Part shown: positions 1 to 9,837 of the stretch, one piece after another | How the letters are laid out: each line of letters opens with the position of its first letter | Position numbering within the stretch: the first letter of the stretch is position 1 | Assembly: GCF_900110995.1 (NCBI RefSeq) | Contig: NZ_FOJF01000001.1 | Location: 699,199 to 763,198, forward strand | Direction: 5' to 3' | Length of the DNA stretch: 64,000 nucleotides | Origin: Chitinophaga sp. YR573 | Lineage (GTDB): Bacteria > Bacteroidota > Bacteroidia > Chitinophagales > Chitinophagaceae | Program-made: the position numbers and the translations under genes | The notes under the pieces: generated by a model | Seen by the model: the letters and a program-made list of their open reading frames with translations, nothing else | The model's database searches: none | Told to the model about the DNA's origin: nothing

Positions 1-227
1 GGGATCGTACCTGCTTTCGTAGGTACGTTAAATAAGGGAATCTCGATATCAGGCGCCCCGGACACATAATCGACGGGATAACTCTGATACATGGCTATCG
101 AAGATGCTTCCGGAGAAGCAGAAACGATGCGACCTAAAGTTGTTTTTGCTGGTGTTATCTGCTGCGCAATAATAACATTTCCATAGCTAAGAATAAAAAC
201 CAGTAATAATACTAAATCCTTTCTCAT
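1..227 (-). CDS. N-terminal start of an RHS/YD-repeat-type exported protein (partial)
   Basis: The gene starts at 227 and runs off the left edge, so only about 75 codons are visible. It opens with a clear signal peptide: MRK, then a hydrophobic stretch (LVLLLVFILSYG), then a likely cleavage after IIAQ. The mature start contains SPEASSIAMYQSYPVDYVSG and then APDIEIPLFNVP. This pattern (SP-x-A-x-S, a short 'PVxYxxGxPxIxIP' strand) is how many Bacteroidota RHS-repeat surface or toxin-delivery proteins begin. That assignment is from remembered family resemblance. The repeats and any toxin tip would lie outside the window. No Shine-Dalgarno sequence is visible, as is normal for the phylum. Confidence 0.6.
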   Translation of the reverse strand, partial: MRKDLVLLLVFILSYGNVIIAQQITPAKTTLGRIVSASPEASSIAMYQSYPVDYVSGAPDIEIPLFNVPTKAGTI

Positions 228-638
228 GAGTCATTTAAAGGTGAGATGTATACAAAAATGTTTTATACTCCCCTTGCGGGAAGCACGTATAGTTGATTGG
301 GTTGTACGTTTAGTTGTCGCTTACAGTTACGAACATACGAGTTGATTGAAATGTCTTGATTGGCAGAGTATAGGTATAATCTCTTAAAAGTATCTATACT
401 TTATTGGATCCTTGCTAACACCTTTGTGTTATGTAAAGGTAAAGCCAGCATACGCAACCTATATACGCAGGGAAATAAAAAAGACAGGCTGTCTCAAAAA
501 TAAATAAAGGGTCTGAGAATCGTCTAAATGACTATAAGTCTCCATCAGGTACCCGAATAAAAAGAGGTTGTATCAAAAGTATGATACAACCTCTTTTTAA
601 TTTGCTACAAATAGGGAGTTTTGTTAGCCCCTTTTTAT
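228..638. other. Intergenic region with terminator and possible IS-end remnants
   Basis: This is a 411-base gap without a credible gene. It holds the upstream region of the leftward RHS-like gene, a short interrupted palindrome AGACAG-G-CTGTCT near 482-494 followed by TCAAAAA, and the strong hairpin at 559-598. Both the sequence GGCTGTCTCAAAA and the hairpin arm GAGGTTGTATCAAAA resemble terminal inverted repeats of IS1182/IS4-like insertion sequences, but no transposase is left. Confidence 0.4.
559..598. terminator. Strong 17-bp hairpin terminator downstream of purM
   Basis: A perfect 17-base inverted repeat (559-575 pairs with 582-598) has a six-base loop. Its ends are A5 and T5, so it can act in both directions. 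It lies just beyond the purM stop on that gene's strand and would end its transcript before the RHS-like gene. Confidence 0.75.
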
Positions 639-1817
639 TTAATGATATATAAATTCTCCTTTTTCGCTTTTCACCGTCACCTGTTTCTTCTCAGCTGCTT
701 CTACCCTTCCCACTATCTTTGCATCAATATTAAAACTCTGACTGATTTTAATAATCTCCGCTGCAATATTCTCAGGTACATACAACTCCATCCGGTGTCC
801 CATATTAAACACCTGGTACATTTCCTTCCAGCCCGTACCTGATTGCTCCTGGATCAGGCTGAATAAAGGAGGAACAGGGAACAGGTTATCTTTGATCACA
901 TGCAGGTTATCTATAAAATGCAGCACTTTCGTCTGCGCTCCGCCACTGCAATGCACCAGTCCATGGATCCGGGAACGGTACGCTTCCAGTACTTTTTTAA
1001 TCACCGGTGCATAAGTACGCGTAGGTGATAATACCAGCAAACCTGCATCTATAGCGCCAAAACCAGGTACTTCCACCTTATCTGTCAGGGATTTTTTACC
1101 ACTGAATACCAGGTTAGCAGGAATACCGGGATCAAAACTCTCCGGAAACTTTGCCGCCACGCCTTTATTGAATACATCATGACGGGCAGAGGTAAGACCA
1201 TTACTGCCCATACCGCCATTATAAGACTTTTCATAAGTAGCCTGCCCTGAAGAAGACAAACCCACAATTACATCACCTGCCTGAATAGTATGATTAGAGA
1301 TCACCTCAGATTTCTTCATCCGGCAGGTAACCGTAGAATCCACGATGATAGTCCGCACCAGGTCACCCACATCAGCCGTTTCCCCACCGGTGGAATAAAT
1401 ACTGATACCATAACTGCGCAACTCTTCCAGGATCTCTTCCGTACCATTGATAATGGCAGCAATCACTTCTCCCGGAATCAGTTGTTTATTACGGCCAATA
1501 GTAGATGATAACAGGATATTCTCAGTAGCGCCCACACATAGCAGGTCGTCCAGGTTCATGATGATGGCATCCTGTGCGATACCTCTCCAAACGTCCAGAT
1601 TACCGGTTTCTTTCCAGTAAGTGTAAGCCAGGGATGATTTTGTACCGGCACCGTCTGCATGCATAATATTGCACCATTCGTCCTGCCCGCCCAGTATATC
1701 GGGTACTATTTTACAAAATGCTTTCGGAAAAAGTCCTTTGTCGATATGCTTAATGGCATTATGTACATCCTCTTTTCCTGCCGAAACACCGCGCTGCGCG
1801 TAGATATTCTGATCCAC
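639..1817 (-). CDS. purM: Phosphoribosylformylglycinamidine cyclo-ligase (AIR synthase)
   Basis: PurM closes the imidazole ring of FGAM using ATP to give aminoimidazole ribotide, the fifth step of purine synthesis in the cytoplasm. The protein is 392 residues, in the longer Bacteroidota form (the E. coli enzyme is about 345). Visible family marks are the N-terminal YAQRGVSAGKEDVHNAI, the ATP/metal region HADGAGTKSSLAY, the acidic MNLDDLLCVGA segment, GGETADVGD in the AIRS core, and GLVHCSGGAQTKVL plus FNMGHRMELYVP in the C-terminal AIRS domain. It stands alone with a TAnnTTTG promoter element 30 bases upstream and a hairpin terminator downstream. The start at 1817 fits the promoter position. 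Confidence 0.95.
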   Translation of the reverse strand: MDQNIYAQRGVSAGKEDVHNAIKHIDKGLFPKAFCKIVPDILGGQDEWCNIMHADGAGTKSSLAYTYWKETGNLDVWRGIAQDAIIMNLDDLLCVGATENILLSSTIGRNKQLIPGEVIAAIINGTEEILEELRSYGISIYSTGGETADVGDLVRTIIVDSTVTCRMKKSEVISNHTIQAGDVIVGLSSSGQATYEKSYNGGMGSNGLTSARHDVFNKGVAAKFPESFDPGIPANLVFSGKKSLTDKVEVPGFGAIDAGLLVLSPTRTYAPVIKKVLEAYRSRIHGLVHCSGGAQTKVLHFIDNLHVIKDNLFPVPPLFSLIQEQSGTGWKEMYQVFNMGHRMELYVPENIAAEIIKISQSFNIDAKIVGRVEAAEKKQVTVKSEKGEFIYH

Positions 1818-1846
1818 TGAGTAATTTTAAAATGAATAATCAAGTG

Positions 1847-1854
1847 CAAAAGTA
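1847..1854 (-). promoter_or_regulatory. Bacteroidota -7 promoter element for purM
   Basis: On the minus strand the sequence reads TACTTTTG, matching TAnnTTTG, and would place the transcript start about 20 bases before the purM ATG. No convincing TTTG -33 box is seen at the expected distance. Confidence 0.5.
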
Positions 1855-1958
1855 ACAGATTAGTGGCTATTTTGGACGGGAAGCATGTAAACCCGGACTA
1901 TTCTCACACGTAAATGTTGTATTTTGCATATGAATACAGATCGTTTTTAAGGCGTTTT

Positions 1959-2891
1959 ATGCAGATACACAGGGACCTGACCCACTTGCCGGCTTTAAGG
2001 CGGGCAGTTATTACTATCGGAACTTTTGATGGTGTTCATACAGGACACCGTTATATTATACAGCAGTTACAGCAGGCAGCAGCAACATGTGAAGGCGAAA
2101 CAGTGATCATAACTTTTGATCCGCATCCCAGGGAAGTACTGCAACCCGGTACCAATCCCGTACGCCTGCTCACTACCCTCGACGAAAAGATTGAACTGTT
2201 ATCCAAACACGGCATAGACCATCTCGTCATTGTTCCCTTTACAATAGCATTCTCTGAACTTTCTGCCCAGGCCTACCTGGAAGATTTCCTCATAGAAAGG
2301 TTCAAACCACACACCATCATCATCGGCTATGACCACCGTTTCGGGCATAACCGGGAAGGCGGACTGGAACTGCTGGAGCTTGAACAAAGCCGTTATGGCT
2401 TTCAGCTGATAGAAATCCCCCAGCAGGTAGTACATGATCTCTCCGTGAGCTCTACCAAGATCCGTAAGAGTTTACAGGAAGGGAATATTCACCTGGCCAA
2501 CGAATTACTGGGATATGATTATTTCCTGGAAGGTACCGTGGTGCATGGCGATAAAATGGGCCGTCAGCTGGGTTACCCTACAGCTAACATGCATTTGCCC
2601 GATCCGCGCAAGCTGATCCCGGCACATGGCATTTATGCTATCAGGGTACATCTGAAAAAACATAAGTTCCCTTTAAAAGGCGTTATGAGCATAGGCACCC
2701 GCCCTACTTTTGATGGTACCGACCTCCGGCTGGAAGCACATGTATTTGATTTCAGTGAAGACATTTACGATCAGCTGATCAGAGTGGAAATCATCAGCTA
2801 CATCCGCAGCAGTCAGAAGTTCGACAATATAGAAGACCTGATTGTTCAGATGGATAAAGATAGTCTCATCGCCAGAGAAATGCTGGCTTAA
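1959..2891 (+). CDS. ribF: Bifunctional riboflavin kinase / FAD synthetase
   Basis: The enzyme phosphorylates riboflavin to FMN and adenylylates FMN to FAD. From ATG 1959 it is 310 residues, the usual length; an upstream ATG at 1914 would add 15 residues with no counterpart in the family. The N-terminal nucleotidyltransferase half shows GTFDGVHTGHRYII (the HxGH nucleotide motif), DPHPRE and GYDHRFGHNREG, followed by SSTKIRKSLQEG. The C-terminal flavokinase half shows GDKMGRQLGYPTANM and SIGTRPTF. The 3' end overlaps the convergent holA by four bases, so the two transcripts must read into each other. Confidence 0.95.
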   Translation: MQIHRDLTHLPALRRAVITIGTFDGVHTGHRYIIQQLQQAAATCEGETVIITFDPHPREVLQPGTNPVRLLTTLDEKIELLSKHGIDHLVIVPFTIAFSELSAQAYLEDFLIERFKPHTIIIGYDHRFGHNREGGLELLELEQSRYGFQLIEIPQQVVHDLSVSSTKIRKSLQEGNIHLANELLGYDYFLEGTVVHGDKMGRQLGYPTANMHLPDPRKLIPAHGIYAIRVHLKKHKFPLKGVMSIGTRPTFDGTDLRLEAHVFDFSEDIYDQLIRVEIISYIRSSQKFDNIEDLIVQMDKDSLIAREMLA

Positions 2892-3883
2892 TACATCATC
2901 TTATATACCAGTTCCTTCATCAGCTCACCATCTTCTACCCCACTATCATTGATACCAATGCTGCGTAAGTTATAGGCATGCAGCAAAAGGATGGCCTTTT
3001 CAGACCCTTCTGCACCATATTGCTGGGCAGCCTTTATATAATCCTTTACAAAAAACGGATGTACGCCAAGGGCAGCGGCAATCTCTTTTTCACCCCCTTT
3101 TACGCCAAACACCATATTCATCTTGCTAAAGAAATTATACAAAGCAGGAAGTACCATTTGTATAGGACCTGCTTTAGGATTAGAGGAGAAATAATGGATG
3201 ATACGCATTACTTTGGTGATATCCTTCTGACCTATAGCGTTTTGTAATTCAAATACATTGTATTCTTTACTGATACCTACATACTTCTCGATATCATTCT
3301 CATCTATCTTTTTACCTTCCGGCAGGTTTACCAGCAGTTTATCTATTTCATTGGCCATACGGGCCAGGTCATTTCCGATATGATCCACCAGCAGGATACC
3401 TGCTTTCTGGGAAATAGCCCTGCCTAATCCATGTACATAAGCTTCTACCCAGGCAGGTAACTGATTATCATACATCTTCTTGGTACTCAGTAAAACACCC
3501 CTGTCTTTAATAAGCTTGGCTATTTTGCTGCGCCCATCTATTTTACCCTGTTTATGGGCCACTACCAGGATGGTAGATTCCAGTGGTTTATCTATATAGG
3601 ACTCCAGTTTAAGGATATCCTTCATGGCCTGGGCCTCTTTTATTATAACTACCTGTCTTTCAGCAAACATGGGATACCGGCGGCAGGCATTCACGACAGT
3701 ACTCCAGTCGGTATCTTTCCCGTATAAAACGGTGAGGTTGAATCCTTTCTCGGATTCATCCAGTATATGTTCCTCCGCATAGTTACTTACCTGGTCTATA
3801 AAAAAGTCTTCTTCACCTTCCAACCAATACAGTGACCGGAACTTCTTTTGTTTCCATTCTTTTATAATATCCTGATAATCCAT
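2888..3883 (-). CDS. holA: DNA polymerase III delta subunit (clamp loader)
   Basis: HolA is the wrench subunit of the clamp loader that opens the beta sliding clamp. The 331-residue protein has the usual size and order: the N-terminal Rossmann-like part with LYWLEGEEDFFIDQ, then YGKD, RRYPMFAERQVVIIKEAQ, and VLLSTKKMYDNQLPAWVEAY. The central helical part contains LLVDHIGNDLARMANEIDKL, a hallmark of the family, and then the collar domain (residues about 215-331) with FFSKMNMVFG. It lies ten bases after the exonuclease gene on the same strand and is probably cotranscribed with it. Confidence 0.92.
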   Translation of the reverse strand: MDYQDIIKEWKQKKFRSLYWLEGEEDFFIDQVSNYAEEHILDESEKGFNLTVLYGKDTDWSTVVNACRRYPMFAERQVVIIKEAQAMKDILKLESYIDKPLESTILVVAHKQGKIDGRSKIAKLIKDRGVLLSTKKMYDNQLPAWVEAYVHGLGRAISQKAGILLVDHIGNDLARMANEIDKLLVNLPEGKKIDENDIEKYVGISKEYNVFELQNAIGQKDITKVMRIIHYFSSNPKAGPIQMVLPALYNFFSKMNMVFGVKGGEKEIAAALGVHPFFVKDYIKAAQQYGAEGSEKAILLLHAYNLRSIGINDSGVEDGELMKELVYKMMY

Positions 3884-3893
3884 CCTTTATTAC

Positions 3894-4619
3894 CTATTTA
3901 ATATATACTATATCGTCTGGTTGCAGCAGGGGTACACCCTTAAAACGTGTTAATAACTGTGCAACGGCTATTACATCCTTCTGGCAATAACTGGAGATCC
4001 GCTCCAGGTCCCGCTCCTCCCAGTATACTTTTCCTACCATGCTACCGTCTATATCATCCTTGGGTGTTGGAATGTCCAGGACGGCGGTCAGCATTTTCAG
4101 TGAAGTATAGTTTTTAAAGTCTCCAAAACGCCATAAGTGCATGGTATCCAGCATGGGAAGTTCCCAGGGTTTGAAACCATGTACCTGTAAAGGCAGGGGC
4201 AAAGATAACTGATGAATAACAGACCTCTTGCAAATAAAAGGAATATCAAACTCCTTTATATTATGTCCGGCAAGCTGGAAACGGGGATATTTTATATGAA
4301 ATTTATTTATCAATTCTAAAAAACTGTTTAATACAACCTTTTCATCGTCATCGCAGAAAGATTTTATACGTAATTGATAACGATTGTTTTCCACACTAAA
4401 GTAGCCTGCTGAAATGCACACTATTTTGCCGAATTCGGCATAGAGTCCGGCCCTGTCTGCATATGCTCCTTCCATGTCAGGCGATTCTGGCGCAGTTTTT
4501 GCAATTTTGTCCAGCCATAGTGCTTTCATCCTTTCCGGCAGGTGGTCGAAGGAGGAAACACCCGGAGTTGTTTCTATGTCCAGGAGTAAGAGTTGATCTA
4601 GCGATATATTTGGTAACAC
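3894..4619 (-). CDS. PolB-type 3'-5' exonuclease domain protein
   Basis: This 241-residue stand-alone nuclease resembles the proofreading domain of family B DNA polymerases (the predicted DnaQ-fold group often named DNA_pol_B_exo2). Three exonuclease motifs are visible: Exo I with LLLLDIETTPG near residue 12 (acidic D and E), Exo II with AGHNIKEFDIPFICKR (N and D), and Exo III with YCQKDVIAVAQL near the C-terminus (Y and D). The segment FGKIVCISAGYF is also typical. The gene precedes holA with a ten-base gap, which suggests a role in DNA replication or repair, but the substrate is not known from the sequence. Confidence 0.85.
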   Translation of the reverse strand: MLPNISLDQLLLLDIETTPGVSSFDHLPERMKALWLDKIAKTAPESPDMEGAYADRAGLYAEFGKIVCISAGYFSVENNRYQLRIKSFCDDDEKVVLNSFLELINKFHIKYPRFQLAGHNIKEFDIPFICKRSVIHQLSLPLPLQVHGFKPWELPMLDTMHLWRFGDFKNYTSLKMLTAVLDIPTPKDDIDGSMVGKVYWEERDLERISSYCQKDVIAVAQLLTRFKGVPLLQPDDIVYIK

Positions 4620-4666
4620 AGTTATTAACAGTTTATAATTTTTCTAAATTAAACAATTCTAACCTT

Positions 4667-4674
4667 TAACTTTG
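4667..4674 (+). promoter_or_regulatory. -7 promoter element for the coiled-coil membrane protein
   Basis: TAACTTTG matches TAnnTTTG and sits about 52 bases before the ATG at 4726. The -33 box is not convincing. Confidence 0.45.
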
Positions 4675-4725
4675 TATAGCAAGTTTTAACCATATAAGAA
4701 TTTAACTATAAAAAACAAAACAACT

Positions 4726-5688
4726 ATGACTGAGAACACTTTTAACAAGCCTGCTCCGGGATCTCCCGGATCTGAAAAACCAAGAAGCCGTAATGGTCTT
4801 ATATATGGTATTCTGATCGCAGCACTGGCCGGTACATGGATCTATATGTTGTACGATAAGAACAAGACCACTGATACCATCGCTCAGCAGGGCATGCAGA
4901 TAGATTCCATCTCTTCTTCCCGGGATGCATTACAGCAGGAATACAATGCTGCCAACGCACGTCTGGATGATTTGATTTCTCAGAACAGCCGCATGGATAG
5001 CCTTGTTAAAACAAAAGACAAGGAACTGGCTGATATGAAGTCCAGGATCCAGAGTATCCTGAGCAACAAGAATGCTACTCAGGCAGAACTGACTCAGGCC
5101 CGTAAGATGATTGAACAACTGAAGGGTAACATTGAAGGTTATACTCAGACCATCGAACGCCTGGAAGGTGAAAAGATCATCCTCACCGGTGAGCGCGATT
5201 ACGCACGTAAAGAAAGGGATTCCCTGGGTGTACAGAAACAGAATCTGGATAAGAAAGTTAGCTTAGGTTCCGTACTGCACGCATCTAACATCCACTTACT
5301 GCCAATCAATGTGAAGAAGAATGGTAAGGAAGTAGAAACTACAAAGGCTAAACGTGCCGATATGATGCGTATTACCTTTGACCTGGACGAAAACAGGATT
5401 GCTGATACCGGCGATAAAGAACTGTATGTATCTATTTCTGCTCCGGATGGTTCTCCACTGGCTGTAGAAGCACTGGGTTCAGGCAGGTTCACACTGTCAG
5501 ACGGTACTGAAAAATTATATACCGCCAAGAAAACTGTTAGCTATACTCAGGGTGAAAAACAAACCGTTAGTATGGACTGGAAACAGAATTCCGACTTTAA
5601 ACCAGGTGATTACAGTGTTGAAATCTACCATGATGGTTATAAAATAGGATCAGGTAAAGTTACCCTGAAGAAAGGCGGATTGTTCTAG
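4726..5688 (+). CDS. Membrane-anchored coiled-coil protein of unknown function
   Basis: The 320-residue protein starts with a short cytoplasmic tail rich in P, G, S and K, then has a single membrane helix at residues about 24-44 (LIYGILIAALAGTWIYMLY). A long heptad-like region follows at about 50-175, rich in Q, E, K and D, including DSISSSRDALQQEY and IEQLKGNIEGYTQTIERLEG. The C-terminal part, about residues 185-320, is predicted to be beta rich (DKELYVSISAPDGSPL, DYSVEIYHDGYKIGSG) and looks like a small Ig-like or carbohydrate-binding-type fold. I recognise it as a conserved Bacteroidota hypothetical but not as a named family. It is monocistronic, with its own promoter element and terminator. 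A role in envelope organisation is only a guess. Confidence 0.75.
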   Translation: MTENTFNKPAPGSPGSEKPRSRNGLIYGILIAALAGTWIYMLYDKNKTTDTIAQQGMQIDSISSSRDALQQEYNAANARLDDLISQNSRMDSLVKTKDKELADMKSRIQSILSNKNATQAELTQARKMIEQLKGNIEGYTQTIERLEGEKIILTGERDYARKERDSLGVQKQNLDKKVSLGSVLHASNIHLLPINVKKNGKEVETTKAKRADMMRITFDLDENRIADTGDKELYVSISAPDGSPLAVEALGSGRFTLSDGTEKLYTAKKTVSYTQGEKQTVSMDWKQNSDFKPGDYSVEIYHDGYKIGSGKVTLKKGGLF

Positions 5689-5713
5689 TAGTCTTGCCGG
5701 ATCTCAGATCCAC

Positions 5714-5760
5714 ATCCCAGATTCTTTATCCCCGGCGGATCAGGAATCTGGGATTTTTTA
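5714..5760 (+). terminator. Rho-independent terminator after the coiled-coil gene
   Basis: The 11-base arm ATCCCAGATTC (5714-5724) pairs with GAATCTGGGAT (5744-5754) and is followed by a run of T. The loop of 19 bases is rather long. Confidence 0.8.
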
Positions 5761-6031
5761 TGCCCGGGATGTTAGGAATCCTCATTATCTGCAACAATGA
5801 AATAGATAATAAAAATATCATTTTGTTAATGATTAGTTATTGTGAAAAACTCATATATAAAAATATATTTAATTAGTGTTTCTTTGCATGTAACTTTATT
5901 ATACAGATCCTTGCATCTAAAAGTTCGTAGTTATGTGAATCGGGGCATGCATACGTTTGCATATATGTATTAAATTGACCCCCTTGCGCTTTTGAATGTT
6001 ATTATCAGAGATAAAATACAGGAAGCAAATT
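5761..6031. other. AT-rich intergenic region upstream of the response regulator
   Basis: The stretch is very AT rich, especially 5810-5880, and has no open reading frame that looks coding. It presumably carries the promoter of the response regulator, but I could not pick a convincing TAnnTTTG element. Confidence 0.4.
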
Positions 6032-6430
6032 ATGCAGGAAAACTCTAAGCAGGTGTACGTCGTAGACGATGATGAAATATTTCATTTCATTCTGAAAAAG
6101 ATGCTTGAACAACAGACGGAGCGTCTGGAAGTGACTTCTTTTCTTTGTGCTGAGGATGCTATAGAGCAATTGCAACATCTGCCATTGTGTTCACTTCCCT
6201 CCCTTATCATCCTCGATATGAATATGCAGCGAATGAACGGATGGGACTTTATTGATGCCTACCGGGACATCAAAGGCAGCCTGCAGCAACAGATCCCTAT
6301 CATAATGTGCTCTTCCTCAATGGATATGAGGGATATGCAGAAGGTAAAACGTACACCCGAACTAATGGCTTACATTACCAAACCGCTGGATCCCGTTAAA
6401 GTGAAACAAATTACCGACTGCCTGGCATAA
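6032..6430 (+). CDS. Single-domain response regulator (CheY-like receiver)
   Basis: The protein is a receiver domain alone, 132 residues from ATG 6032; an in-frame ATG at 5996 would add 12 residues with no receiver homology. The acidic pocket is VVDDDE near residue 8-12. The phosphoacceptor aspartate is in LIILDMNMQRMNGWDF, followed by the conserved S/T in IIMCSSS and the lysine in YITKPLDP. No output domain follows, so it must act through protein contacts, for example in a phosphorelay or by binding a partner kinase. No histidine kinase is present in the window, so the partner is unknown. The RMNGWDF motif resembles that of Bacteroidota stand-alone receivers. Confidence 0.88.
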   Translation: MQENSKQVYVVDDDEIFHFILKKMLEQQTERLEVTSFLCAEDAIEQLQHLPLCSLPSLIILDMNMQRMNGWDFIDAYRDIKGSLQQQIPIIMCSSSMDMRDMQKVKRTPELMAYITKPLDPVKVKQITDCLA

Positions 6431-6435
6431 ATGAA

Positions 6436-6469
6436 AAATGGCCAATTGCATTGCTGCAATTGACCATTT
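6436..6469. terminator. Bidirectional hairpin between response regulator and ABC-F gene
   Basis: A 15-base inverted repeat with one mismatch (6436-6450 with 6455-6469) and a four-base loop lies between two convergent genes. A-rich and T-rich flanks make it usable from both sides. Confidence 0.7.
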
Positions 6470-6489
6470 AGTATTTTGTTGTACTTATA

Positions 6490-8151
<1,662 letters not shown>

Positions 8152-8243
8152 TTAAGGCGCAAAGTTACGAAATGTTTACTAGTTTATAGATACCTGCCAT
8201 ATTCCTTATCTTTAACTTCTTGAATGTTCACAAAACCACACCC

Positions 8244-8912
8244 ATGACAGATTACAACGAGATTTTTGAGAATAATAAGCGCTGGGTAGCCTCCAAAACA
8301 GCTACAGATGAGAAATTCTTTGAGAAATTAGCCCTGGAACAAAAACCGGATTACCTGTATATAGGCTGTAGCGACAGCCGGGTACCGACCAACGAGATCA
8401 TGGGACTGGATGCCGGAGAAGTCTTCGTTCACCGGAATATCGCCAACCTGGTGAATAACATAGACCTGAACGTCATGTCTGTGATCAATTATGCGGTCCG
8501 CCACCTGCAGGTAAAACACATTATCGTATGCGGGCACTACAATTGCGGGGGTGTAAAAGCTGCCATGGAATCTGAAGACCTGGGCCTGCTGAACCCCTGG
8601 CTGCGTAATATCCGGGATGTTTACCGCCTGCATAAGGAAGAACTGGATGCCATCGAAGATGAGCACGCCCAGTACAACCGCCTGGTAGAACTGAATGTAC
8701 AGGAACAATGCGTAAATGTGATCAAAACAGCTGCCGTACAGCAGTCTTACCTCGCCAACCACTTCCCTACCGTACACGGCTGGGTATATGATATTCATAA
8801 CGGAGAATTAATAGACCTGAAGATAGATTTTGAAAAAGTCCTGCATGAAATACAGGAAATCTATGACCTGACAGGTACCGGGAGACTCATGAGGAAAAAA
8901 GGCAGCAAATGA
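8244..8912 (+). CDS. can: Beta-class carbonic anhydrase
   Basis: The enzyme interconverts CO2 and bicarbonate with a zinc ion held by two cysteines and one histidine. Seen here: CSDSRVPTNEIMG (zinc Cys with the catalytic Asp-Arg pair), FVHRNIANLV, and CGHYNCGGVKAAM (zinc His and Cys). With the ATG at 8244 the protein has 222 residues and lines up from its first residue with the E. coli Can N-terminus (MTDYNEIFENNKRW). An ATG at 8220 is possible, but a TATCTTTA promoter-like element at 8207-8214 would put the transcript start at about 8220. The stop overlaps the murI start (ATGA), indicating translational coupling. Confidence 0.93.
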   Translation: MTDYNEIFENNKRWVASKTATDEKFFEKLALEQKPDYLYIGCSDSRVPTNEIMGLDAGEVFVHRNIANLVNNIDLNVMSVINYAVRHLQVKHIIVCGHYNCGGVKAAMESEDLGLLNPWLRNIRDVYRLHKEELDAIEDEHAQYNRLVELNVQEQCVNVIKTAAVQQSYLANHFPTVHGWVYDIHNGELIDLKIDFEKVLHEIQEIYDLTGTGRLMRKKGSK

Positions 8913-9745
8913 CGGGCCCGATTGGTATATTCGACTCCGGCTACGGGGGACTGACAGTTTTGAAAGAGATTATTGCGGAGCTTCCGCAGTATGATTACAT
9001 CTATCTAGGTGATAATGCCCGTGCGCCTTATGGGAACCGGGGGTTTGAAACTATTCATGCCTACACACTGGAATGTGTACAGCATTTGTTTAAAATGGGC
9101 TGCCCATTGGTGGTCCTGGCCTGCAATACAGCCTCTGCCAAAGCCCTGCGTACTATTCAGCAGAAAGATCTGCCGCATATTGCGCCGGACAGACGCGTAT
9201 TAGGCGTGATACGCCCTACTACCGAAATGGTAGGCACACTGACACAGACCGGAGAGGTGGGTATTCTGGCGACTCAGGGCACTGTTACCTCAGAATCTTA
9301 CCCTATAGAAATCCGGAAATTCTTCCCGGAGGTAAAGGTGCATCAACTGGCTTGTCCTATGTGGGTACCATTGATTGAGAATAATGAAGCAGATAGTGAT
9401 GGGGCAGACTATTTTGTAAAGAAGTATTTAGATCAGATATTGACTGATGCACCAAATATAGATACACTGGTATTAGCCTGCACACATTATCCTATTCTCA
9501 CTAAAAAAATAAAACAGCATTTACCAGGTGGTATTACTTTATTGTCTCAGGGTAAAATAGTAGCTCATAGTCTGAAAGACTATTTACACCGCCATTCAGA
9601 AATGGAAACACGTTTAAGTAAAAACGGTGAGCAGAAATTTTATACCACTGATGATCCGCAGATATTTGAAAAGCTGACGAATATATTCTTCGGCGCTACA
9701 GTGAAGACGGAGAAATTAGATGTAGCTGTAGGAGCTAATTGCTGA
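8909..9745 (+). CDS. murI: Glutamate racemase
   Basis: MurI makes D-glutamate for peptidoglycan. The 278-residue protein shows the N-terminal IGIFDSGYGGLTVLKEI (catalytic-site Asp and Ser), the first catalytic cysteine in LACNTASAKAL, and the second in LACTHYPIL, with YLGDNARAPYGNRG in between. These are the two-base racemase residues. Its ATG overlaps the carbonic anhydrase stop by four bases, so the two are cotranscribed. The link between the two functions is not obvious. Confidence 0.95.
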   Translation: MTGPIGIFDSGYGGLTVLKEIIAELPQYDYIYLGDNARAPYGNRGFETIHAYTLECVQHLFKMGCPLVVLACNTASAKALRTIQQKDLPHIAPDRRVLGVIRPTTEMVGTLTQTGEVGILATQGTVTSESYPIEIRKFFPEVKVHQLACPMWVPLIENNEADSDGADYFVKKYLDQILTDAPNIDTLVLACTHYPILTKKIKQHLPGGITLLSQGKIVAHSLKDYLHRHSEMETRLSKNGEQKFYTTDDPQIFEKLTNIFFGATVKTEKLDVAVGANC

Positions 9746-9750
9746 TTAAA

Positions 9751-9790
9751 ACTTTTTTGTGATGGTGCTCCGCACCATCACAAAAAAAGT
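9751..9790. terminator. Strong bidirectional hairpin after murI
   Basis: The arms ACTTTTTTGTGATGGTGC and GCACCATCACAAAAAAAGT form a stem of about 17 bp around a short TCC loop. It lies between the convergent murI and peptidase genes and can stop transcription from both sides. Confidence 0.75.
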
Positions 9791-9801
9791 AAAGGGATTT
9801 T

Positions 9802-9818
9802 GCAGGGCTTCGCCCTGC
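9802..9818. repeat. Short GC-rich hairpin GCAGGGC-TTC-GCCCTGC
   Basis: A perfect 7-bp GC-rich stem with a three-base loop lies directly after the AT-rich terminator hairpin and is flanked by GGG and CCCC that could extend it. It looks like a REP-type extragenic palindrome of the kind scattered in many bacterial genomes. Copy number cannot be judged here. Confidence 0.5.
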
Positions 9819-9837
9819 ACCCCAAAATAAAACTAGA

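Noticed and set aside
1914..1958. Longer N-terminus for RibF
   Set aside because: The 15 extra residues are hydrophobic/basic with no match to the family, and ATG 1959 gives the standard length.
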